From assembly GCF_918797505.1 (NCBI RefSeq), contig NC_092796.1, positions 51,528,411 to 51,592,410 of the forward strand: 64,000 nucleotides of DNA. The letters are read 5' to 3'. The notes below the pieces were generated by a model, which had not been told where the DNA came from, ran no database searches, and saw only the letters and a list, made by a program, of their open reading frames with translations. How positions within the stretch are numbered: position 1 is the first letter of the stretch; every line of letters begins with the position of its first letter. This DNA is from Bemisia tabaci (taxonomy: Eukaryota > Arthropoda > Insecta > Hemiptera > Aleyrodidae). A program made the translations under genes and the position numbers. Positions 51,750 to 63,699 of the stretch are shown one piece after another.

Positions 51750-52328
51750 TCCAGATTTTTTTCTGTAAAGAACCAAGAAAGTTTGTTCCTTCATGCTAAA
51801 TCGAGCTTAGCTTAAGTTATCTTACCTAACCAAAAAATTTGCCTAAAAGGTAGTCTTCTGCTGTTGCTGCGTGCAAAATTCTAAAGTCAATCCGCGGGGG
51901 TTAATGGTTATAGATCCCTATTGGGGACTCCATCATGTGGGGGTTTTGATGGTGCCAGCAGGCTCTCAGTGAGCCGAGAGTAGGTATTTAAATGGGAATT
52001 TTTCCAATTCCGGAAACGGCTCATAACCCCGGGAGCTTTCCCGTTTCCGACTTTTGACTCTCTTGTTTCCGGTACTCGACTTTCCTGCACCCAGTTTTTG
52101 ACTTTCGCGGGAAACTTTGATCCCAAACAGTGAAATGGTAAGTTCTTCATGGACCACAAATTTTAAGGAAGAGTTACGGACCGGGAGAGATTACGAGAGA
52201 GATTGAGGTCGGAACTTACAAGGAAGAAGGAGGCAATCAGCAGGGCTGGAGTTTTTCTGGCGATCAACCTGATACGATCATAATCAACTATTCGAAAAAC
52301 TCTCGTGTGTTAAGGACCGAGGAAGATT
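51750..52328. other. Unassigned spacer
   Basis: 'aagaaccaagaaagtttgtt' and 'aaatcgagcttagctt' at 51770-51815 resemble the sequence following the 40.8-kb V copy (41068-41110), so the repeated unit may extend beyond the V termini. Two minus ORFs at 51908-52159 lack motifs. Confidence 0.4.
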
Positions 52329-52709
52329 TGGATTGCATTTTGCAAAAAGGCACCAGGAGCATTTTATTCAAGATTGTGCGACCTCTTTTGTCTTGGAGGA
52401 AAAACCTGATTATCCATTTACAGTTTCTATTTTACTCACTAAAAACTGTAGATTTAAGACAAAATTGAACGCATTTCTGCCAAACGGAACTATGTGCATT
52501 ATTACATGAGCCCTGTTATGCATTTATTCTTGTGGGTCTCAGGGCTCATGTCTTAATGCACATAGTTCCGTTTAGCAGAAATACGTCCAAATTACAATGT
52601 AAATTTCACATTTTTTCATGTTCTCAGTAATTTCACTGCAAAGGATGAAAATACACAATCTTTAGCATCATCGCAATTCTTCCGGTTCCTTTTTGCAAAA
52701 TGCAATCCA
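52329..52709 (+). mobile_element. TIR element (family C-like), interrupted by element D
   Basis: The left 'tggattgcattttgcaaaaa' and right 'cctttttgcaaaatgcaatc' then 'ca' are near-perfect inverted ends. The complete D element lies inside at 52465-52590. Confidence 0.7.
52465..52590 (+). mobile_element. Palindromic element D, complete copy
   Basis: 'ttgaacgcatttctgccaaa' then 'cggaactatgtgcatt' is mirrored by 'aatgcacatagttccgttta' then 'gcagaaatacgtccaa'. 'catgagccctg' and 'cagggctcatg' continue almost to the centre, so the 126-bp element is a near-complete hairpin. A right-half copy lies at 27690-27766. Confidence 0.8.
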
Positions 52710-52739
52710 TTCGTAATGTTGGACTCTCCTGGGAGGAAG

Positions 52740-53220
52740 AGGCACCTAGGACCCAGGTCCTCGGTCCCTGCGCTGATTGCGAGCCGGGTCTGGACGGAAG
52801 CGGGCGCGGGAGGCGGGGGCGACCCAGTTGCAGCGGAATAACGAGCGAAACCCCGCGTCATCGGGCGGTTGACGTGGCTCGGCCGTGCAACAACGCCTCG
52901 GCCGCGCCGCGCCGCCACGGACGTTGACCTTGTTTCCTCTTCCAATCGCCATGATTCGCTTTTTTAACGCCCCCCCCCCCCTCCAGGCCCCCCTCGTCCC
53001 CACGGGGGAGTCGTGTTTCGGGGCCGCCGCGCGCGATGCTCCCGACAGTTCGACGCTTTTCACTCCGCGGCCGCCCCTCGATCCGGTTCCAGTCCGATTG
53101 GTAAGGCTCACCTGTTGGTGTCGGTGAAGAGGCGAGGTTGGGAGGGGGGTGTCTGGTACTGTCCACCTCTCTCTCCCGCCCTCCGGGCTCCCGACCCGAA
53201 GATTTTTCACGAGGGTCAAT
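52740..53220. other. CpG-rich block with poly-C run
   Basis: GC-rich, with overlapping ORFs on both strands up to 157 codons (52746-53219 minus). These are Arg/Gly/Pro-rich and in several frames at once, as expected of chance frames in GC-rich DNA. It could be a promoter-type island; no initiator, TATA or splice pair stands out. Confidence 0.35.
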
Positions 53221-54639
53221 AATCTTTCCGATTTTCAAAATATTTCGTCGCCCCGCCAGAGTGGACTGACCCGGGATGCTGGGTAGTCCGATTGTCCTTC
53301 CTTCGGCAGAATTTTATGGCTCCATCTGGAACTTTCGAGGAAATCCCGCGAAGGCCGTTCAGGACCCTCTCCGAACGGCCCCCAGGCTCCTACCTTTTGA
53401 TCAGGAAAGGCTTCTAAATATCTTTTTGCCCCCTGAAAAATTTAGAGGAGGTTCGCGTCCATCCCTGTTGAAGGGGCTAGGGGTTAGAGGAAAAGATGAC
53501 ACTCAAACATTACAGGTACCTAACTCGGTTTTGTAGACCGGAATTTCTACTCCGCTCGATTTTTTTGAATATTCACGACCGTCAAAACAAAGTCGTCTAA
53601 TAATTATAACTTTGATAATGAAATATGAGGACTATAAAGCCGGATTTGAAAAATCACTAATTTTTGAAATATTCCTTTTTTATGCTTTTTGACGTACCTG
53701 GGTATCCTTGTGCGGAAAGTTTAGGGTATTTCTACGGATTTCCTTAATCTTTAAGAAACCTCTAACAACCCGACTTGCCACGTTAATAGTTGCGTTGAGC
53801 GATTATACGTATTATGTCATAGCAGTGATAATACTCAGTTATACAAAAAAAGTTATCTAGCATCGACGGAACGTTTTTTTCCTTGTTACGCGATTCAACG
53901 ACTTGAGGTGTTTTTTCGGCATTTGCGGTCTGAATTCATTTATGCCTCGTCTCCGGCTGTGTGAAATGGACTTTTTACAAGTTGCCAACCCATGCTGTGC
54001 TGGCCACTTTTTCACCCCGTTTTCCCTTTCAACAGGGACACATACCAGTGTTGCGGCGTTGAAGACCCACTGATTGATACGAATCAAGGTCAATTACTCG
54101 CATTATGTAGGTCGCGTTACGAGCTGAGACCCAAGAACGCCAACGCCAGCCCCTGGCTACACCTCAGATCCGCGATAATGTTGCTCACGGCGCTCAGCGC
54201 TTCCCTGTTTCCCAGGCCCAACTTTTCATTTCATTTCCGCCAGATCGTAAAAGCAGTAACTGAATTTTTTACTTCCCCGCCAGTTCCGCCAGGTTCCGGT
54301 CGGGTTTGCTCAACAATCAAAGTAGAAGAATTCGGATGTTGACGATGGATAAGGCGAAAAAATCTCTCATTAGGGAACAGTTTGGAGCCAATGTAGCCGG
54401 TACAGTTCCTTTTAATATATTTTTGGGGCCCCATCCCGCTATTTTCAAGAAATCTTGCTGCGTCTCTTAGGGCCTCTTTTGACTCCCTTTCATCATGAAG
54501 AGGAGGAGGTGGACCCCCAAAATCTCTTTTTGGCGGGGCCCGCTCCCTAGGAAACCTGCGCGATCTTAGCAGCGTCTAATCCCCACGCGTCCTTCATTGG
54601 CAGATCCAGCGACTTGGTAACACCGGATGTCTTCCATTC
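53221..54639. other. Unassigned 1.4-kb stretch
   Basis: No recognised gene. ORFs at 53276-53536, 53857-54093 (minus) and 53992-54342 have no motif that I can identify. Confidence 0.35.
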
Positions 54640-54745
54640 GAACCTATGGAAATGTATCGGAATATCGGAAATGTATTGGAATGTCCTGGAGGGGCCAGGT
54701 GCTCCGGCAAGAATCGATTATTTTAACATAGGTTAAATGGAGGGA
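54640..54745 (+). mobile_element. Short palindromic element H2, copy 3
   Basis: 'cgaacctatggaaatgtatc' on the left and 'taacataggttaaatgg' on the right flank 'gccaggtgctccggcaagaa' and 'tcgatta'. Close to the copy at 58985. Confidence 0.5.
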
Positions 54746-55039
54746 ATCCGGAGTCGCCAAATTGCTGGACCCGCCTCTGGTGTCCTTTTTCTTAATGGTC
54801 CTCCAATGGGACAGTGAAAATAAAGTTTTGCAGGGTTGTGGTCCCATTTGCCCGACGCAATCGTGATAAACCGAAGACTTCATTATAATGTTCAAAAAAC
54901 CATTTTCAAGGGGCTAAAAAGCTACTTAAACTCCGACCAGGTTACCAGGCGCCAGGTTTTAAATTACCTCTCCTCATTTGACGCTCATAAAACTGGGAAA
55001 AAACGGCACCTTCCGGCATAAATGCAGGAGGCCCGGAAC

Positions 55040-55470
55040 GGTATGAACCTGGGTTAATGGTTGCGTGCCGATTAGACTCCGAGCGTCTGCACGTGATGCA
55101 AGCGATCGCCGATCGAAGAGGTTGGCATGCGTGCTCCCACAAGGCGCAACGGTGGACCGGGGGGCGGGGGGGGGGGGGGGATGGCGGCGGGTAAACAATG
55201 CTCTCGAGCCGAGCTTATCATTTCGGATTCCAGCTCTGACGCATCGCCATTCGCCATCGAGAACTAAACGGCGAGCTCCTCGTTCTGTGGAAATCGAGAA
55301 TCGAGCCGAGTGAGTGTTGCTGGCTGTTGTGTTGGCCGATTAGGTAATCACTCGCAGGCGCCCCCCCCCCCCCCCCCCCCCGCCACCGTCGTTGGTGTCG
55401 CAGGAAAACTTGCGAGGCTTCCAGCGCAGCGTCTCACGTGAAAACAGCGTTGTCGCGACCAGCACCGCCT
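55040..55470. other. CpG-rich block with G and C runs
   Basis: A GC-rich segment with a G run at about 55158-55180 and a C run at about 55361-55381. Short overlapping ORFs on both strands show no motif. The homopolymers make assembly here unreliable. Confidence 0.35.
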
Positions 55471-55499
55471 AGGTGAGCCCAGTGAGGGCTCTACCAAGA

Positions 55500-55930
55500 G
55501 CTCGAAAATTCGTCGTTTTCCAGACGAAAGAATGTGAATAATACGCTTAGATTACATCTTGCATTTAGGAATTACTATTTCTGGCTCATTTTAGAAATAC
55601 ACATCGTCACCTTCCCGGCAAAGTATCACAAGCGCCATGCGACGTTTAAAAATTTCCGCCGCCATTTTATTTTTTTACAGGGAAATTGTTCAACGAAGCT
55701 GTTCGAAGATTTCACTGAATTTTCTTCGTGCTGCCGATAAAATTTAGTGAAATTTCCAAACAGATTCAACCAACAATTTCTCAGTAAAGAAATAAAATGG
55801 CGGCGGAAATTTTAAACGTCGCATGGCGCTTGTGATTCTTTGTCTGGAAGGTGACGACATGTGCATGTAGTTTCCCTATGCTGATATGTGCTTTTATGGA
55901 TGAGCCAGTAATTGTAGTTCCTCGGTCGTC
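55500..55930 (+). mobile_element. Composite C/V-type element with internal 70-bp hairpin arms
   Basis: Outer blocks look like families V and C: 'gtcgttttccagacgaaaga', 'attacatcttgcatttagga' and 'ttctggctcattt' on the left; 'gatgagccagtaattgtagt' and 'gtcgtctcccagacgaaaga' on the right. Inside, 55602-55672 ('caagcgccatgcgacgttta', 'ttccgccgccattttatt') is the inverted repeat of 55790-55858. This suggests a further element inserted in, or captured by, a C copy. Confidence 0.6.
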
Positions 55931-55954
55931 TCCCAGACGAAAGAATGAAAATAA

Positions 55955-56090
55955 TTCCCTTGGACTACATTTTGCAGTTAGGGATTACTATTTCTGACTC
56001 AATTTAGAAATGACACATGTACCAGTAGTTTCCCTATGCCGATATGTGCTTCTATGGATGAGCCAGTAATTGTAGTTCCTCGGTGCTGAG
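55955..56090 (+). mobile_element. TIR element family C, copy
   Basis: The left 'cttggactacattttgcagt' then 'ttctgactcaa' is recognisable, with the centre 'tagtttccctatgccgatat' and a right part 'gagccagtaattgtagttcc'. The final terminus is truncated. Confidence 0.6.
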
Positions 56091-58255
56091 TGATGCAATG
56101 TCAAGACATTGCCACACTAAATCGTAATTTTACCAGGAAACGGTTGAACATGGAAGTTCTCGTTTATTCCGGAAAAGGCAGTGTTGGTTTGGTAGTGCCG
56201 GAAATCGTTATTCGATCAATTTTGCGGTAAAAACAGCTCATAATTGCTATTTAGCTACCTCAATTTTACAAAATTTCTCTAAGATGCCCTTTGAAGCTCC
56301 TTTTGGAGCCAGAAAATCCCTAGAACGCATCTTCGGAACTGGACAGTCCCGCAGAACCTCCTTGGTGGGATGTTTTCCAATTTTTCCCCGACCAAGTGAC
56401 CCTCTGTCGTGCCACCGTCTTATAAAAGGTCTTAGTTTCGCCCATGCGGTATACTTAGCTCATCTCTGCGTAATTTAGTGTAAATCTACTCCAGAGAACT
56501 TTCTGCACTCGTGACCTCCCGGTATGTTCGGCGGCTTCCCGTGGCCCGTGGCAAGCCGGCGCACACTGTGGTATTTGACCGAAAAACCTGGCCAAAACCT
56601 CAATTTTAATTTTTTTTTTTTGGAAAACCAATGTGATATTCGAAATCTACACTGTTTTTTACCCCAGTAGCCATGTATGTGCCATTTTTCGAGTGGCTCA
56701 ATTTCCCGCGAAGAGACCACGAAGTTACCTATTTCTCAGCGATTTTTTTGATGTGTTTTGACGCGCTACTCGTCGATCAGTTTACTTCAACTGTGCGACC
56801 ATAGGAGGGAAGTTCGGCGATATGCAACACATTCTTAAGGGTATATTCTACACAACTAACCACAGTATTTTCGAAATTTCCTTTTTTAGTGATTTTCACA
56901 GGAGGTTGAAAAGTGATGTAAAAGTAAACGTTTTTTTCGAATTTCACAGTCCGATTAAAAATTTCTCTCAACTGTTCTCAAGCGGTTTCAGGCGGAATGT
57001 CATAGTCCGAAGTGGGTATTTTCAGGATTCAGGGTCGACAGACTGAGGAAAACTGAGGAAATTGAAATTTTTGACTTCAAACATGGACTTTTGAGCGATT
57101 TTCACAAACATGAATGGGAAAAATTATGTCGATACTAACGACTGAAATTGTATTTTTCCAATACCTCTGACCCATTTAGTACGAAATTGGGTGATATTTG
57201 GTCACACAACCTGTTTCTCTGGCCCCTACGCCCCCGAAAGAGCGATGAAAAAAATAATTTGAAAGCGGAAGGGAGGGTCATTTTAAAGTCTTGCCAAAGA
57301 GTTTAATCCGTTATTTAACGATCTCTTCGTGCATTATCCTTGAGTATAGACATATTCATGCCATGTTTTACTTTGACAGACAAATTTGAGGCCATCCGGC
57401 TTTGGGGTGGGGCTTCGAAAGTGGCCCTCTGGCACCATGAAATTACGCTGAGAGGCACATTTTGAAGCCTCGTAAAAGTAATTTTACGATTTTTCCTCAG
57501 GCAGCAGATTGTAAAGGGACATCATTAGAACTAAATCTTCCATTATTATCAACCTAAACTTTAAGAAAAAATACAATTGGCCCTTGATAAGTGAGGTATG
57601 TGGTTTTGTCACGAATTTCGCAGTGACTTACGCTGTTTTATATTAAAAAAGGCAATTTCAAAGTTAATGGAGTGCCCTCACTTTGAGATGTAGATCATGG
57701 GTTAGGAAGGAACCCATCAAAATGAATCCTTTTCATAGGTGCTTTCTGTCCTCACAATGGTTCTTATTTTGATAAAACTTATTTTCATCCCATAAGTTAT
57801 CCTCAAATCATCATATGGAGGTCCCGGCACTTTCATACTAGCACTAATTTTGATTCAAAACAGTCAAAAATCTAATATCTAGAATGATTCATATTAATTT
57901 TTTTGAGAAATGTACATTTACTCCTCAATGTGAGAGATCGGCTGTTTCGTCAAAAATTTTGAAAGGACTTACGCTGTTTCATAAAAAAACCATTAATGAG
58001 GTCATAGAGAGTCCTTATTTCGAAAAGTGGACCACAGGTGAAGGAGAAACTCGTCTCAATGCACCGCTTTAGTCAGATACTTTGCGTCCTTTTAAAGGCT
58101 TTTTGGAGGGCTTCTTCCATCCTCTTTAAACTCTCCGCAAATTGTCATATGATGTGTGAGGTGGATAAATTGTGCATATTATCACTTAAGAAGAAGTACT
58201 GATTGTAAAATATTTTTAAAACTCGGCGATATCTGGTGATAAATAGTTTTGGCCA
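56091..58255. other. Unassigned 2.2-kb AT-rich stretch
   Basis: No recognised gene, RNA or shared repeat. Small ORFs (56284-56478, 56475-56720 minus, 56822-57046, 57884-58072) lack motifs. Confidence 0.4.
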
Positions 58256-58720
58256 GCTTTTCAGGTCCAATACCACAGTGTGCGGCGGCGGCGCATCGCG
58301 ACTGGGAGCGAATTTTAGCTTTCCTCGTTTCCGCAGCGATGTCGGCTGGCGCTGGCTAAAAATAGCGGGCACTAGACGCGGCCGAGCTACGTCAGATAGT
58401 GCTGAAAACTCCATTTTACATACGTGAATCATCCGCATAATCGCACAATCTGGCAACCGTGGCTGCCATTGATGCCCGTGCCCCCTATACCCCCGGCTTA
58501 TCGCGCCGCGACCAGGAACGCGACTAGAGAGTCACGTTTCGGAATTTTCGAATACCCTGCCTCGGTGTGAGTGCGCTTATGCAAGCGACACTTTGAACCT
58601 CTCCACGAATCCTAATCGCCCCGCTGATAACGCAACTAGTCACCTACTTCGCGTCTCGAGAGTGTTCCTTAACCCTTCCTCCTTCTCCACTTGTTTTTTC
58701 TGCCTTTATCGAGCACTGCT
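58256..58720. other. GC-richer block with acceptor-like and MEF2-like motifs
   Basis: 'gctttcctcgtttccgcag' ending near 58336 is a good acceptor-like string on the + strand. CTAAAAATAG at 58356-58365 is an exact match to the MEF2 consensus. Neither is supported by a recognisable exon; the ORFs on both strands (58145-58456 minus, 58236-58427 plus) have no motif. Confidence 0.3.
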
Positions 58721-58984
58721 ATTCGAATGAAAAACAACGAAAATTACTTCGTCAACATGCCTAGAGGCAGGGTATCCACGGGCCTGGAAGAACCTGGCAA
58801 ATGAGGAAATTAAAGCTTCTCCAACTTGACAGCATATCAGCAGTGAAATTACAGAGCCGCGCATTTCCTTCACTGTGTTTCAAAATCGCCACTCCCGTTT
58901 TATTCTTTGGTAGGAAAACGAACCATCTCCATCACTAGAAATTTTCATAAATTAGTCTTCACGCGGATGGCAACACTGGATTTC

Positions 58985-59085
58985 CTTCATTTAAACCCAT
59001 GCTAAAAAATCGATTCTTGTCGAAGCACCTGGCCCCTGCAAGGATCGATACATTTCCATGGGTTCAAATGGAGGAAATCCAATGT
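58985..59085 (+). mobile_element. Short palindromic element H2, copy 4
   Basis: 'ccttcatttaaacccatg' and 'ccatgggttcaaatggagga' are inverted ends; 'aaaatcgattcttgtcg' and 'gcaaggatcgatacattt' continue the pairing, with the centre 'gcacctggcccctgc'. The flanks 'aacactggatttcc' and 'ggaaatccaatgtcacc' extend it. Confidence 0.6.
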
Positions 59086-62000
59086 CACCAAGTTGCTGAA
59101 TCCGCCAATCGCGGAGAAGGAAAAATAGGGAAGTTTTCAAGGAGTAACGTCGAGTGTTTTCATTGTGAGTTGGATTTTCTAGTTTCTGACCTATTAAAAT
59201 AACCGTCATTTTCTTCCACGTGTACTTCGTACAATGTCAAGAAGCATTGAACCGTTGATTAGTGTCGGAACGACGACTCTGTTTCAGCCTTGGAGGCGAT
59301 AAAATTCTCTCGTGATGCTAAATTTGAACGAAAGCGAACGGTAGGAACGGATTACAGGGCAGAATTGCAGACGAAACAATGGACTGCATTCTGAACTGGG
59401 TCGAGGATTTCGGCGGTAAGATCACTGGCTCAACAGGGATGTCAAATTTTCTCAATATCGTGCCAACTCGCTCTTCGGATTATGTCACAAGACTTTGAGT
59501 GAGAAACAAAGACATAGTAAAATATTTGTTTGAGGCCTCGCATCACTATCCACCTATAGGACAAAATTAACTCAAGTCAAAACTCAAACTGTCAGTTCTG
59601 GGCTCAGAGGTCGAAAGTTCCGGGTGCTGGAGCCGTAGCTTCGATCGCTCCAGGTGCTATGCCCGGAACTTTCAGTCTCTGAGCCCGGAACGCGGACGGT
59701 ATTTCCATACATATATCCCGTAAATACAACTCCCACGGCCGGAGTTTTTTCAGTGTGGAAAACTTTTGAGTACCTGAAAATAAACATTGAAAATGCGCGA
59801 AAAATGAGCAGAATCAACGAGAACTTGTGGTTATGAATTCGGATGAGGAGACTTGATAAAATCCACTAAGACGCCGCCGTACGGTCTGTTTCTGTGTCGA
59901 TTCAATCGAAATTTCCAATCATCAAGTGGGTAAATTAGAGGAAACGCCCACCTATTATTAAAGAAGAAAACTTTCACTTCGTGTGCAATTATTCTGGAAA
60001 ATCCATCAAAATACAACCGAAAATACTTTTACATAATTGAATTGAATTTTTACATAAACCGTGATTACGTAAAGAACTCACTTATTTTCACACATTCTTC
60101 AACTTGCAATTCAGATTTGGACCCAGTTTGTGAGCTACGTAACGCATAAATCCTCCCCACCGGCTCATTTCCAAAAAACGCTTTGTATAATTACTAAATA
60201 GGTACTTATAGTTTAAAATTATATTAAGTTTTTTAACAAAAAGCTGAATTTTCTTCTTTACTTGTTCATTATCTAACGCTTAAACTGACTGAGATCCTTA
60301 TTCTTTGCTATGCTTCGTATTATTTTAGCTCTGAAACTTTCCTCTCTTTATTAGCACATTTTTTAAATAATTTTTTAAAGCATCAAAGGAGGTGCAATTT
60401 ATTCTTCGAAATGTATGCAAGGTGGCGAAACACACCACTCTATAGTCCAAAAAACGATATGTTCGTCAAAATGGTTTAGGCGAGAAGTTTGAAAATTATT
60501 TTTTTTTTATTTTTTTTTTTCAAAAACTCTATTTTTTACAGCTTTTTGCAGTTCAATATGAAGATACAAATTCTAGAAAATTTTAGAAATTTTTAGAAAT
60601 GTTTACCCCGAAGACAACGTATCTTAGAGGACCCGTAAGATCAATCCAATCAGTGTAATCAGATTAGGTGAAAGTTAAGTTTGGAGATCAACATTCAACA
60701 CTATTTTTCGCCGAGTGACGATTGGTGAGCAACGTGTTTAGCAAAAAATCAAATAAAATTCCCCAATTTTTTCAAATCAATTTTGTATTAATGTCAAGTT
60801 GAGCACATCGCCTAGCGACTTTACGCAAATTATGTTAGGATTGCTCTAAGTACCTTGTTCTCAACTCTTTGATCATTCACCATCAGGTGAAATTGGGCCA
60901 TGACCTCCGAAGGTAACGTTTACACTATTGGGAAGATAACATGTTGAATCCTTAAAATATATCGTCTCTGTTCCAGTCTTCTATTTAAAATCGTGGCGAA
61001 TTGAGTTGGCAACCCCGCGTTTCGAATTTTCACATGGCAGGTGCCGAGCGATAGTCGGTATCGTTTTCTGTAGGCCCCAGTGTATTTTTAGTGAATTATA
61101 CACGAATTAACCGCAGTTTGACATGACTGCAAAGCATCGGTGGACATCTGCCAACGAGGTGGAGACTGCAAGGCAAGGAAAGTGAAAGGCAAGGTCGTAC
61201 GAATTCCAAGCGGAAAATGCAAGTGTACAGGGGAACACTAAAAGTGAGAATGCCCCTCTCGAACGTACAGATTTCGACGTCATCGTTCCTGTTGATTTGA
61301 AGGAATCTCGATGGTGCTTCAAACCAGGTTTAAGAAAAAAAGAGGCCATGTCATTTTTATCCGTCACTCGCTGCAAAATTCGAAAATATTCCCAGCGCCA
61401 CTAACAATAAGTGTCGCTGAAATTGCACTGAGGTAAAAATAGCAACACAAAAGTTTAGTTGACTTGTCGAACACACAGTAGCTAACACCATCTTCGGTTG
61501 ATTCCGAGGTTTTCCGGGTTTTTCATTTTCTTTTCCTCTTCTGCTGCAGTCAACGGGAACCGTGCCGAAATCAACAAAAATAAAAGTCGAATGTCCAGTT
61601 TGATACCAACGTTCATCCGGAAACGATGACTATTTTTGGCCGTTTTAAACCCCATAATGTTTGCAGAACACATATAAGCCTTGGGTATCAATATTTCAAA
61701 TAAGAGATTTTTTGGAATAAAGTCTCTTTTCGCGGACGTTGACTCGGCCATTTATCATCATTCTCACAAACAGTGCGGCTCCCCCAGCCCATCCTTTACT
61801 TTTAGTGTTTCCACTGGAATAAAATCATCGTTCCCTCAGTCAAATATAACTGCTCTAATCAGCGAATTCCTCAATTCGAGGCATGTAGCATGATGTAATT
61901 CGTCATATGCTATTAGATAAGTCGTTGAGCAAACGAGCCGATTGCAGCTGTCGAGGCAGACTTATTACAGTTAACTTTTCTTATCGCTCGACAATTAATC

Positions 62001-62504
62001 CACTGCACGTGACTGCGATTTTCCGTGATAACCTCTCCCATTATCAGCTCTCTTTCCCATAGCCTTTGCCACATTATTTTTTGCTGCTCGACGATCAAAT
62101 CTCACCGACATTCTATGAGTACATGCGTGTAATTTTTATGTAACTGACCGCTGTCAAAACGTGGATAGTTGAACAGCGCACCTGCGCTGTGGAATCTGTT
62201 TTGAAGGCTAACTTTTCACAAAAATTCTGATGGCTCGTTTTTACTACGCACTTAATTCTTGAACCAAGAATTACTTACCACCCTTTTAAAGCTGATAAAA
62301 GAAAAAAGAAAGAGGCTGGATGATTGCAGGAAATGATAAGCTTTCAAGAACAGTATGCATTAGACGAACTTTGAAGCTTTATTGTACTCTAGGGCAAGTA
62401 AATCTTCGAAGGATTCCCCCAGCCCCCGGAGGGGCAGCTCTTTCCGTAAAAGAGTACCCCTCTGTGCCCCCGCCTTGCGCAAAAAATTTCTTATTGCGCC
62501 GATG
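59086..62504. other. Long AT-rich stretch, nothing firm
   Basis: No recognised gene. 59590-59760 contains paired blocks ('aggtcgaaagttccgggtgc' and 'gcccggaactttcagtctc') forming a ~110-bp palindrome, and shares 'gcccggaacgcggacgg' with 2850-2875. ORFs at 61107-61376 and 61482-61751 (minus) and 61681-61893 lack motifs. Confidence 0.4.
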
Positions 62505-62990
62505 AAATCGACGGACAAAGCAAGAGACAAGGAGATAATGGTGCGATCCTGCTGGTGAAAGAGGGTGGTTGCAGTGGACATAAGGGGTACAAGTAATTGG
62601 ACTGAATTTTGCAATTTGGAACACAAATTCTGGCTCATCTTAAAAAACACTTATGTGCATAGGGAAACTAATAGCACATACGTTGTTTTTGAACCGGGTC
62701 AGAATTTATAGTTCCAAATTGCAAAATGCAGTCCAATTGACCAACAACATTTTTCGGTTTTTCGGCTACTCATAATGTGTGAACAAAAATTGAGCCATGT
62801 TAAGGTAAAATTGTAATTGCGCATTGTTTTATTTTATTGAAGCATGGCATGAGTCGCAATTATTGCATGTATGATTCTGTAAAATCATCTAATAGTAATT
62901 GACTAACTAACGGCAACCCACGAAAGACCCTTTAGTTAGTCTATCATTTCCCTCCTTACATACCCCCCCCCCCTCCCTTGCAACCACGTA
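62505..62990 (+). mobile_element. MITE family B, split by a family C element
   Basis: The left fragment 62505-62600 ('gatgaaatcgacggacaaag', 'gcgatcctgctggtgaaaga') and right fragment 62895-62990 ('attgactaactaacggcaac', 'tagtctatcatttccctcc') are the left part and centre-right part of family B (compare 25261-25440). The family C element 62602-62742 lies between them, followed by ~150 bp of other AT-rich sequence. Confidence 0.65.
62602..62742 (+). mobile_element. TIR element family C, well-preserved copy inside MITE B
   Basis: 'aattggactgaattttgcaa' then 'tttggaacacaaattctggc' is mirrored by 'gtcagaatttatagttccaa' then 'attgcaaaatgcagtccaat'. The centre is 'cataggg aaactaatagcac'. ~141 bp, non-coding. 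Confidence 0.8.
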
Positions 62991-63699
62991 TTTGGAAAAT
63001 TTTCTGTTCAAATATTAAGAAAACTCTGGGCACTGTAGTTCCTTTCAGTGCGGACTCAATGTCAGCTTTCATTGGCGTAACGGTGCGCCGCCTGGCAGTT
63101 GATTCACAATTAGAGCCTCAGAGGAGAGGAGACTTCTCCACGTGACAACTCGGGCAGCACGTGACCTTAGCCTCGGAGTGCGCACCGGCTTAAGCGAGCT
63201 TTACTCCATCCACGTTCCGTGAACATGAGACGAGGAAAACCAGCCGCAATTACCGAATAGAGTTACGTAAACGCATATTACATCTACCAGTGTATTGCTT
63301 CCAGGAACGAAACAAAGGAATTACGAAAAAAGAGAGAAAAAACCCGAGTGCGTTTATCCCTCACAACTCAATCAAGTTAAAACGGTCGTGAGTGTGTGAT
63401 CGAACCACTGGGAGCAGATATCGGAAAGCTGCCTCGGGGAAGAGATGTATTACTCGCATGAGCTTTGTGAAGGTGACATTAAACTTAAAAAAATGTTTAC
63501 TGATTATCAGGCTTCTAGTTTTTAAGTCAACCAGGGGGCTACAGCCCTGGTCGCTACGCCGACCCCTCGCAGGTTAATCTAAATAGAGTGGGTACATCCG
63601 TGGACTATATTTTATCGATAGCAAAAAGCGATTCTCCAAACTAAAGAAGGAGATGAAGTATAAAAATTAATATTATATCGCAAATTTTCTCCTGGACCA
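62991..63699. other. Unassigned stretch with CpG-richer part
   Basis: A somewhat GC-richer segment lies at 63080-63240. No gene recognised; the ORF at 63392-63577 has no motif. Confidence 0.35.

Noticed and set aside
52746..53219. 157-codon minus-strand ORF
   Set aside because: Arg/Gly/Pro-rich frames are open on both strands in several registers in this GC-rich block, as expected by chance.
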